Positions 26,826-33,490 of a stretch of 39,775 nt of DNA are shown in pieces. Source of the DNA: Chlorobiota bacterium (GTDB lineage Bacteria > Bacteroidota > Bacteroidia > Bacteroidales > F082); the NCBI GenBank assembly GCA_013151215.1, contig JAADIS010000140.1, positions 1 through 39,775 on the forward strand, in the 5' to 3' direction. Every line of letters begins with the position of its first letter. The stretch's first letter is position 1. The translations under genes were made by a program, and so were the position numbers. The notes below the pieces were generated by a model. That model made no database searches, was not told where the DNA came from, and saw only the letters and a program-made list of their open reading frames with translations.

Positions 26826-28202
26826 ATGACGAAAATAAAAGCTCGCCTGCTGATAGTTGACGATGACACCGATATCCTGCTTGCCGCAAAGATGTTTTTG
26901 CGCCAGCATATCGAGATAATCCATACAGAGAAAGACCCCAACAACATCCCTGATTTGCTTAAGACAGAGAATTACGACGTAATTCTGCTCGACATGAATT
27001 TTTCGAGGGATGCGACAAGCGGGAAAGAAGGCTTTCACTGGCTGAACGTGATCATGGCCGCCGACCCGGCAGCAACAGTTATATTTATTACCGGTTACGG
27101 TGATATCGAACTGGCCGTCCAAGGCATAAAGCAGGGAGCCTCAAATTTTATCCTCAAGCCATGGGAGAACAAAAAACTGCTTGCCACCATAGAGGCTTCC
27201 ATAAAGATGCGCGAGTCGAAACTAGAGATCCTGAACCTTAAATCGGCTCAGAAAGTACTGATCTCGAACCAGGACGATAAATACAACAAGCTGATAGGCA
27301 GTTCGCCGGCAATGAAAAAGATACTTGCCATTGCCATGAAAGTAGCCCGGACCGATGCCAACGTCTTGATACTAGGCGAGAACGGAACGGGCAAGGAGGT
27401 TATTGCCAGGGCAATTCACAGGGCCTCCAAAAGAAGCGGGAACGTGTTCATCAATGTCGATCTGGGAGCAATAACCGAAAGCCTTTTCGAGAGCGAGCTT
27501 TTCGGATATAAAAAAGGAGCCTTTACCGATGCCAAGGAAGACAGGGCCGGAAGGTTCGAGGTGGCGAGCAAGGGAACAATCTTCCTTGATGAAATAGGTA
27601 ATCTGTCGCAGCCGTTGCAATCCAAGTTATTGAGCGTCTTGCAGAGCAGGAAAGTTATCCGCCTTGGCTCAAACAAAGAAATACCCATCGACGTAAGGCT
27701 GATTTGCGCAACCAATATGCCCCTGACGAAGATGGTAAGCGAAAACAAATTCAGGCAGGACCTGCTTTACAGGATAAACACGGTTGAGATTACCGTTCCC
27801 CCTTTGCGCGAGCGCACCGAGGACATACAGGCATTAAGCGAACATTATCTTAATATTTATTGCAAGAAGTATAAAATCCCGAAAAAACGAATTAGTTCAG
27901 GTACTTTGAAAAGACTGGAAATGCACGACTGGCCGGGAAATATCAGAGAGTTGCAACATTCTGTGGAAAGAGCTGTCATCCTCTCCGAATCCAACATACT
28001 CGAACCTCATGATTTCTTTATTGTAAGAGAAAAAAACGATGATGCCGGTTTTGCGCCCGGAAACATGAACCTTGAGGAAGTGGAGAAAATGCTCATCAGG
28101 AAAGTTGTCGATAAACACGGCGGGAATATCAGCAGGGCATCTAAAGAATTGGGCTTGACAAGAGCATCCCTCTACAGAAGGATAGAAAAGTATGGCATTT
28201 AA
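26826..28202 (+). CDS. Sigma54-dependent response regulator (NtrC family)
   Basis: A 458-residue regulator with an N-terminal receiver (acidic pocket DDD at 12-14, phospho-acceptor D56, K111), a central AAA+ sigma54-activator domain from about 155 to 385, and a C-terminal Fis-type HTH (NISRASKELGLTRASLYRRI). The AAA+ domain shows Walker A GENGTGKE (184-191) and Walker B FLDE (253-256). The sigma54-contacting loop reads GAFTDA (231-236) instead of the classical GAFTGA, a natural variant. Its gene overlaps the histidine kinase gene by 11 bases and is divergent from the ABC operon that has a sigma54 promoter, making that operon the obvious target. Phosphorylation would trigger ATPase assembly and open-complex formation. 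Confidence 0.94.
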   Translation: MTKIKARLLIVDDDTDILLAAKMFLRQHIEIIHTEKDPNNIPDLLKTENYDVILLDMNFSRDATSGKEGFHWLNVIMAADPAATVIFITGYGDIELAVQGIKQGASNFILKPWENKKLLATIEASIKMRESKLEILNLKSAQKVLISNQDDKYNKLIGSSPAMKKILAIAMKVARTDANVLILGENGTGKEVIARAIHRASKRSGNVFINVDLGAITESLFESELFGYKKGAFTDAKEDRAGRFEVASKGTIFLDEIGNLSQPLQSKLLSVLQSRKVIRLGSNKEIPIDVRLICATNMPLTKMVSENKFRQDLLYRINTVEITVPPLRERTEDIQALSEHYLNIYCKKYKIPKKRISSGTLKRLEMHDWPGNIRELQHSVERAVILSESNILEPHDFFIVREKNDDAGFAPGNMNLEEVEKMLIRKVVDKHGGNISRASKELGLTRASLYRRIEKYGI

Positions 28203-29547
28203 AAGTTTCCGCCTTCAAATAATAGTAAGGGTTGTGTTGCTTGCATCAACCCTGGCAATAGTGTTGCTGGTTTTTGAAAACGATGCATATTTCGTTAGTT
28301 CGATAATATTATTGGCTCTTTTTGTCCTGCAGATGATTTCCCTGATCCGTTATGCGGAACAAACAAACAGAAAACTCATAAAATTGTTCGAGTCCATCCG
28401 GTTTACCGATTTTACAACTAAATTTTCAGACAACGATTTGGGAAGGAGCTTCCAGGAGCTAAATGCCGAATTCAATCAGGTAATCGATGCCTTCAATAAG
28501 AACAAAACCGAAAAGGAAGAACATTTCAATTATTTGCTTACTGTTATACAACATGTTAGCATTGGCATAATAGTTTTTAAACGGGACGGGACCGTCGATG
28601 TTTATAACAATGCCGTCAAAAAGTTGTTGCAGGTTAGCTCGCTGAGGAACATTAAAAACCTGAAATCCGTTTCGGAGGACCTGCCGGAGGTTTTGCTGGG
28701 AATGAGAGCCGGCGAAAAGGAGTTGGTGAAGCTTTTCGTTGATGACGAATTAATACAACTCTCCATTTATGCAACACAGTTCAAGATGCGCGGCGAGGAG
28801 TTCTTGTTGGTTTCTTTCCAGGACATCAACCCCGAACTGGAGCAAAAAGAAATTGAATCCTGGCAAAAGCTGATCAGGGTTTTGACCCATGAGATAATGA
28901 ACTCCATAACACCAATATCGTCCCTCGCGGCAACGGTTTCCGATATTATCGAAGACACTCGCGTAAAGAACCCTCCCAAGAGAAAGGCTGACATAGAAGC
29001 CTATGAGGATGTCGCACATGCGATGCAGACCATCGAAAAACGCAGCAAAGGCCTTTTAAACTTCGTTGAGATATATCGCAACCTTACGAGGATACCAAAA
29101 CCAACTTTTCGTTATTTCGAGGTTAAAGACCTGATCGACAGGGCATCGGAATTGCTTGCCACAAAATTTGAAGAACTTGAAATCAAGGTGAGGATTAAAA
29201 TCCTGCCTTCCGAGCTTAAAATCCTTGCCGACCCCGACTTGATCGACCAAGTAATAATAAACCTTCTGTTAAACGCCATTGACGCTGTTAAAGGCCTGAA
29301 AAAGCCCGAAATAAACATAATTGCATCCATAAACCTGAACAACAGGGTAACCATAGAAATAAGCGACAATGGTAACGGCATAAAACCCGACATACTCGAC
29401 AAGATATTTATGCCTTTCTTCACATCAAAGAAAACAGGTTCCGGTATAGGTTTAAGCTTGTCGCGGCAGATAATGCAGATGCATAAAGGAAGTATCAGCG
29501 TGAGGTCGAAACAAAACGAAGGGGCAGCCTTTACGATAATATTTTAA
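28192..29547 (+). CDS. Membrane sensor histidine kinase
   Basis: A 451-residue kinase with two helices at about 10-28 and 35-53, almost no periplasmic loop between them, a HAMP-like and PAS-like segment (about 60-210), and the kinase core. The phospho-acceptor is H233 in LTHEIMNSITP; N box NLLLNAIDA, G1 DNGNGI, F box FMPFFTSKK and G2 GSGIGLSLSRQ are intact. The very short extracytoplasmic part suggests that it senses a membrane or cytoplasmic signal, such as envelope stress or a compound in the bilayer. It overlaps the regulator gene by 11 bases (translational coupling) and ends 75 bases before the nitroreductase ATG. Confidence 0.93.
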   Translation: MAFKSFRLQIIVRVVLLASTLAIVLLVFENDAYFVSSIILLALFVLQMISLIRYAEQTNRKLIKLFESIRFTDFTTKFSDNDLGRSFQELNAEFNQVIDAFNKNKTEKEEHFNYLLTVIQHVSIGIIVFKRDGTVDVYNNAVKKLLQVSSLRNIKNLKSVSEDLPEVLLGMRAGEKELVKLFVDDELIQLSIYATQFKMRGEEFLLVSFQDINPELEQKEIESWQKLIRVLTHEIMNSITPISSLAATVSDIIEDTRVKNPPKRKADIEAYEDVAHAMQTIEKRSKGLLNFVEIYRNLTRIPKPTFRYFEVKDLIDRASELLATKFEELEIKVRIKILPSELKILADPDLIDQVIINLLLNAIDAVKGLKKPEINIIASINLNNRVTIEISDNGNGIKPDILDKIFMPFFTSKKTGSGIGLSLSRQIMQMHKGSISVRSKQNEGAAFTIIF

Positions 29548-29573
29548 GTTTTTTCTCGCATAAACGATAAAGA

Positions 29574-29605
29574 TTGAGCATTTCATCGATTATTGCTTAA
29601 TTTTG
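29574..29605 (+). promoter_or_regulatory. Promoter of the nitroreductase-family gene
   Basis: TTG at 29574-29576 and TAATTTTG (TAnnTTTG) at 29598-29605 are 21 bases apart. Transcription would begin near 29612, after the possible TTG start at 29593 and before the ATG at 29623, which decides for the ATG. Confidence 0.55.
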
Positions 29606-29622
29606 CAAAAACTGGATTTTAT

Positions 29623-30204
29623 ATGGTAAATAAAACCACTAACAGATACCCCATAAGCTCACTTATCGAGAATAGGTGGAGCACCCGGGCTTTTTCGGGC
29701 AGTAAAGTTGAAGAAGGGAAATTAAACAGCATACTCGAAGCCGGGTTATGGGCTGCCTCTGCCTTTAACGAGCAGCCATGGCGATTTATAGTCGGAAGAA
29801 AAGGAAGCGAGACTTATGACAAAATTCTTTCTACCTTGGTCGAATGGAATCAAAGATGGGCCGGGAAAGCCGGTGTCCTGGTCTTAAATATCGCGAAGAA
29901 TACATTTACGCACAACAACAAACCCAATGCAACATGCAATTACGATTTGGGCCAGGCCGCGGCATTTATGTCAATAGAAGCCGTGAACCAAGGCTTGTGC
30001 AGCCATCAAATGTCGGGTTTCGATGCCCAAAAAGCAGCCGAAATCTTCAATATCAACAGAGGATACAACATTGTTTCTGTAACGGCAATCGGGTATTACG
30101 GCGATGCAGAAGAATTACCTGCCGATATGCAAAAGTCTGAAAATGAAGAGAGAAGCCGCAAAAACTTCAATACGATGGTATTTACCGGCAAGTTTGAAAA
30201 TTAA
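29623..30204 (+). CDS. Nitroreductase-family flavoprotein
   Basis: 193 residues from the ATG at 29623 (a longer TTG version from 29593 would begin before the predicted transcription start). The N-terminal segment IENRWSTRAFSG is the FMN-phosphate-binding Arg-rich loop of the nitroreductase fold; EAGLWAASAFNEQPWRFIVG and the C-terminal GYYGDAEELP motif complete the pattern. These FMN enzymes reduce nitro compounds, quinones or enones using NAD(P)H; the physiological substrate is unknown. It is followed by the glutaminyl cyclase gene after 19 bases, so the two are probably co-transcribed, though no functional link is known. Confidence 0.88.
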   Translation: MVNKTTNRYPISSLIENRWSTRAFSGSKVEEGKLNSILEAGLWAASAFNEQPWRFIVGRKGSETYDKILSTLVEWNQRWAGKAGVLVLNIAKNTFTHNNKPNATCNYDLGQAAAFMSIEAVNQGLCSHQMSGFDAQKAAEIFNINRGYNIVSVTAIGYYGDAEELPADMQKSENEERSRKNFNTMVFTGKFEN

Positions 30205-30223
30205 CGGAATAATTATTTAAGTC

Positions 30224-31213
30224 ATGAGATTTTATATCGCCTTGTTAATAATAGGTTCAGCATTTCTTTTCTCTTGTGGAGGAGGCAATAAAAGCAGCAA
30301 ATCACATTCGGCGAAGAAAAAAAATATTATTAAAGTACCTGTTTTCAATGGTGATTCGGCATATTATTTTGTTGAGAAACAAGTTTCCTTCGGCCCGCGC
30401 GCTGTAGGGTCAAAAGCACATAAGGAATGTGGGGACTGGCTGATTAAAAAACTCGAGGAATATTCCGATACCGTTATCGTTCAGCCTTTTAAGGCAAGGA
30501 CTTATGATAAGGTAACGCGCTCGGCCAAAAATATAATATCATCCTTCAACCCAAAAAACCCAAATAGGATATTGCTAATGTCGCATTGGGACTCGCGACC
30601 TTTTGCCGACCACGACACTGACACATCCATGCACAACACTCCCATTGACGGTGCCAACGACGGCGCCAGCGGAGTTGGCATTCTTTTGGAAATGGCAAGG
30701 CTCATGAAGGAACAAAAACCTGAAATCGGGATTGATATTGTCTTGCTCGACCTCGAGGATTGGGGGCCACCTAAGGATCTTCAAATGAGCGATGAGGAAG
30801 CATGGGGCCTGGGCGCCCAATACTGGAGCAAGAACCCCCATGCTTTGGGATATACCGCCCGTTATGGTATTTTGCTCGATATGGTAGGAACCAAGAACCC
30901 TGTTTTCCCAAGGGAATATTTCTCACAGGAGTTCGCCTCCTTTGCCCTTGATATTGTGTGGGACAATGCCAGCGACCTGGGTTATGGCGATGTTTTCGTG
31001 AACCGCCAGGGCGGGGCAACTACCGACGACCATTATTTTGTCAACACTATTGCCAACATCCCCACCATCGACATCATACATCTCGACAGGAATTCTATAA
31101 ACGGTTCTTTCTTCGATTATTGGCACACAACAGGCGATAATATGCAGAATATTGACAAATCAACTCTCGAAATGGTGGGCAAGGTGTTGATGAGGACAGT
31201 TTACCATGAATGA
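30224..31213 (+). CDS. Lipoprotein glutaminyl cyclase (type II, M28-like)
   Basis: A 329-residue M28-fold protein. The first 18 residues are a lipoprotein signal with lipobox LFSC and lipidated C18. The catalytic features match Bacteroidota glutaminyl cyclases: LMSHWDSRPFAD (118-129), Zn ligand D146 in DGANDGASG, Zn ligand E178 in LLDLEDWG and the third ligand H301 in YWHTTGDN, with TTDDHYFVN nearby. The enzyme turns an N-terminal Gln of exported proteins into pyroglutamate, part of the known Bacteroidota Q-rule in which signal peptidase I leaves Gln at +1. After C18 comes GGGNKSSKS, with no acidic surface-export signal, so it probably faces the periplasm. A general M28 aminopeptidase is the alternative. 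Confidence 0.85.
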   Translation: MRFYIALLIIGSAFLFSCGGGNKSSKSHSAKKKNIIKVPVFNGDSAYYFVEKQVSFGPRAVGSKAHKECGDWLIKKLEEYSDTVIVQPFKARTYDKVTRSAKNIISSFNPKNPNRILLMSHWDSRPFADHDTDTSMHNTPIDGANDGASGVGILLEMARLMKEQKPEIGIDIVLLDLEDWGPPKDLQMSDEEAWGLGAQYWSKNPHALGYTARYGILLDMVGTKNPVFPREYFSQEFASFALDIVWDNASDLGYGDVFVNRQGGATTDDHYFVNTIANIPTIDIIHLDRNSINGSFFDYWHTTGDNMQNIDKSTLEMVGKVLMRTVYHE

Positions 31214-31235
31214 TTAGGTTTCCTTGAATATAGCA

Positions 31236-31528
31236 GTGATTATTAGGATAACTGAAGTTTCGCATACCAACACTAGGCCTTAATATATTTGTTATCAGAT
31301 GGTTATATATTATATAAATTGCTTAGTGAAACTTAGTGCCTTCGTGGCAAGGTGTTGATAATTAGCCACTAAGACTCTAAGACACTAAGGAAACACAAAG
31401 TATGACATTACTTATTATGGAATTTATATACTATTGATATTCATTATGTTAACACATTTCAATATTTAATAAGTCGCAGGTTGTCAAAGTTTATTTATAT
31501 AAACGCGAGACTTCAGTAGGATAATCAC
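31236..31528. repeat. Block flanked by imperfect inverted repeats (MITE-like)
   Basis: The left end (31236-31265) and the reverse complement of the right end (31503-31528) share GTGATTAT, then ACTGAAGT, then TCGC with small gaps, about 26 to 30 bases each. The interior of about 240 bases has no gene and holds the CTTAGTG hairpin. No clear target-site duplication was seen. The right edge is 33 bases from the stop of the truncated endonuclease remnant. Confidence 0.5.
31322..31390. repeat. Imperfect hairpin built of CTTAGTG units
   Basis: CTTAGTG occurs at 31322-31328 and 31332-31338 and again, reversed, in the other arm; CTTCGTGGC (31340-31348) pairs with GCCACTAAG (31365-31373) with one mismatch and a 16-base loop. 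The arms together span about 27 and 25 bases. It has no coding potential and looks like an intergenic palindromic repeat. Confidence 0.6.
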
Positions 31529-31560
31529 CGATTGCGGAATCCGAAACGGTCAAGCTCTTA

Positions 31561-31734
31561 TTAAATTGTTGTGTTTTCGTAATTAAAATAATACTTTTCG
31601 GTAGTTTTTCCGTAAGCACCTTTATCGTTTACTTTATATTCGTCAAAATTAACATCACAAGCGGTTCTTAATGTTTTACCTTTAAGTTGTTTTTCAAAAT
31701 CAATAATTGAGTCAGCTGAATTTATATCATGCAT
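31561..31734 (-). pseudogene. Truncated MutH/Sau3AI-like restriction endonuclease, N-terminal remnant
   Basis: A 57-codon frame starts at an ATG that overlaps the end of the methyltransferase gene by 8 bases (ATGCATGA, sharing the TGA). It begins MHDINSADSIIDFEKQLKGK and contains GKTL (19-22) and DKGAYGKTTE (37-46). This matches the MutH/Sau3AI-family N-terminal pattern in which a Lys in DKG and a Glu eight residues later are active-site residues (K38 and E46 here, like K48 and E56 of MutH). The frame ends at TAA after NYENTTI, just where the family continues to the catalytic D-E-x-K core, which is missing. No continuation was found in the next 300 bases. Loss by deletion or insertion is inferred. 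Confidence 0.65.
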
Positions 31735-32977
31735 ACTCAAATTGAATTATCTTTTTAAAAAGTTCCTCCCCGATTTTTTCAATTACCCCGACCACTAAAG
31801 CATTTCCCATAAAAAACGCTCGTTTTGTATCGGTAATCCCATCAAGTTTGGTGTGATTGTCCGGAAACATATTTAAGCGTTCTAATTCGATTGGTGTCAA
31901 TCTTCGTAAACCTCTGTCGGAAACAATTACGTGTTTAAATCTTGAAGGTGATTTTCCTCCTTCTCCTGTTATTATTGTTCTCGAAGCATTATCAGAAGCG
32001 TCCGGATAAATCATTCCACCTTCTGAATATTTATAAACAAACCCATCTGGCGATTTTCGTTCTATCGTTTTTGCACCTTTTAAATATTCCCATTTTGGTT
32101 TGTCATTTTCATCAATGAAAAATTCAGGTGTTACTTCCCCATTTTGTAAAACATCAGCCAAAACAGTTTTCTCTCCATTATAATATGGTTCTGTTTTAGT
32201 TGTATAAACTTTGCCCTTTATAAGCAAACCGGTATTTTGAAATGGCGATGATTTCCCGTTTTTATTGAAGTTGTTAGTTATTTCCACTAAATCTCCCTTT
32301 AACTCGACTTCTTGAACGGAATTTGTTCTAACCACAGGAAAAGCATTTGCAATAGTTCCCTCTTCGGTTAGCCAATTAGTTTTATTGGATTTCTGAATTC
32401 TTCTGTAGGCTTCTGTTGATTTATGATAACCAATAAAGAAAACCCGCCTTCTTCTTTGTGGCATTCCATATTCTGCTGCATTTATAACTCTCCATTCTAC
32501 TGCATAGCCCAAATCATTTAAGCTTTGTAGCATTACAGCAAAATCACGACCTCTTTGTTTTGCAGGGGATTTCAGAAGTCTATCGACATTCTCTAAAAAC
32601 AAGTACGTTGGCTTGTTTTTTTTGCTCTCTAAAATTTTATGGATTGACCACCAGAGAACCCCTTTCTTTCCTTTAAGACCTTTTGAATTGTGTAATGTTG
32701 TTGCAACAGAATAATCCTGGCAAGGAAAACCGCCAACTAATATGTCGTGATCCGGAATTTCTTCTACATTTCTTGTTACGACTATATTAATATCTTCATT
32801 TGAGTGATTCTTTTTTCCAAACCGTTCTTCATAAACCATTGATGCGTGTTGTATTTTGGTTGAAGGTTCCCATTGGTTGCTCCAAACAACCTTGAAATTG
32901 TTGTTTTTCTCAAGACCTAGTCTGAAACCTCCAACCCCGGCAAACAGTTCCGCGACTTTCAATTTGTTATTTTCCAT
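31727..32977 (-). CDS. DNA (cytosine-5-)-methyltransferase
   Basis: A 416-residue C5-cytosine methyltransferase with the motifs in canonical order: motif I AELFAGVGGFRLGL (9-22), motif IV GGFPCQDYS with catalytic C86, motif VI ENV (129-131), motif VIII QRRRRVFFIGY (174-184), a target-recognition region of about 170 residues, motif IX RGLRRLTPIELERLNMFP and motif X MGNALVVGV. It modifies a specific sequence, not readable from the protein; pairing with a Sau3AI/MutH-like nuclease would suggest a GATC-containing site, an inference only. Its gene overlaps the controller gene by 11 bases upstream and the nuclease remnant by 8 bases downstream, a compact type II operon. It is more AT-rich than its neighbours, suggesting transfer. 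Confidence 0.92.
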   Translation of the reverse strand: MENNKLKVAELFAGVGGFRLGLEKNNNFKVVWSNQWEPSTKIQHASMVYEERFGKKNHSNEDINIVVTRNVEEIPDHDILVGGFPCQDYSVATTLHNSKGLKGKKGVLWWSIHKILESKKNKPTYLFLENVDRLLKSPAKQRGRDFAVMLQSLNDLGYAVEWRVINAAEYGMPQRRRRVFFIGYHKSTEAYRRIQKSNKTNWLTEEGTIANAFPVVRTNSVQEVELKGDLVEITNNFNKNGKSSPFQNTGLLIKGKVYTTKTEPYYNGEKTVLADVLQNGEVTPEFFIDENDKPKWEYLKGAKTIERKSPDGFVYKYSEGGMIYPDASDNASRTIITGEGGKSPSRFKHVIVSDRGLRRLTPIELERLNMFPDNHTKLDGITDTKRAFFMGNALVVGVIEKIGEELFKKIIQFEYA

Positions 32978-33275
32978 TTTCTTGAGATTTATAATAATTA
33001 ATTTTTTCTTCTGCTACTTTTAGTATTTCGGAAGTAGATTCCGTGTGTTTTAGTTCTTCTGCAATTTTTTCCGAGTACCAATTTATTACTAATCGACTTT
33101 TGGAAAGTCCATAAAACTTTGCAAGTCTTAGGATTTGCTCCATTGTTGGTTTTCTTTCATTTTTCTCAAATTTGCTAATCAAAGATTGGTCGATATCTAC
33201 TTCAGCCGCAACTTTTCGCAGTATCAAATCTTTTTTCTCTCTGGCACATTTTAAGGTGTCTCCTAATGTTTTCAT
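32967..33275 (-). CDS. XRE-family controller protein of the restriction-modification operon
   Basis: A 102-residue protein with an XRE helix-turn-helix over residues about 5-60 (LGDTLKCAREKKDLILRKVA, then VDIDQSLISKFEKNERKPTM), followed by a helical tail. Small XRE proteins leading restriction-modification operons act as C proteins or repressors that time methyltransferase and nuclease expression. It is the first gene, overlaps the methyltransferase gene, and has a palindrome just after its promoter (33293-33305), consistent with autoregulation. Confidence 0.85.
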   Translation of the reverse strand: MKTLGDTLKCAREKKDLILRKVAAEVDIDQSLISKFEKNERKPTMEQILRLAKFYGLSKSRLVINWYSEKIAEELKHTESTSEILKVAEEKINYYKSQENGK

Positions 33276-33292
33276 TGGTCAAAATTGTTTTA

Positions 33293-33336
33293 GACAAATA
33301 TTGTCCAAAATTATGAAAATACCTTGGATTCCCAAA
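33293..33336 (-). promoter_or_regulatory. Promoter and operator of the xre-methyltransferase operon
   Basis: On the minus strand TTTG (33336-33333) and TAATTTTG (33313-33306) are exactly 19 bases apart, a perfect Bacteroidota promoter. The palindrome GACAA-TAT-TTGTC (33305-33293) begins immediately after the -7 box and covers the expected start near 33299, where a bound controller would block transcription. The leader is about 25 bases. Confidence 0.7.
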
Positions 33337-33437
33337 TTTAATAACAGATCGTTTTGTTCGGGTGTCGGCAGGAAAGCTATGCGCTTTTGGTTTTTCGGCA
33401 TGAAACACAACTAATCGGCATGTCCGTAAATAATATC

Positions 33438-33468
33438 TTGCCATTTTAATTCCAAATTATTACTTTTG
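33438..33468 (+). promoter_or_regulatory. Promoter of the helicase gene
   Basis: TTG at 33438-33440 and TACTTTTG (TAnnTTTG) at 33461-33468 are 20 bases apart, with the ATG 23 bases further on. It points away from the restriction-modification promoter. The 100 bases between the two promoters (33337-33437) hold three TCGGCA copies and no gene. Confidence 0.55.
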
Positions 33469-33490
33469 GATTCTAATTATTATTCTAGTG

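Noticed and set aside
33202-33444. 80-codon minus-strand frame covering the gap between xre and the helicase
   Set aside because: It overlaps the xre start, the controller operator and both promoters; it has no recognised domain.
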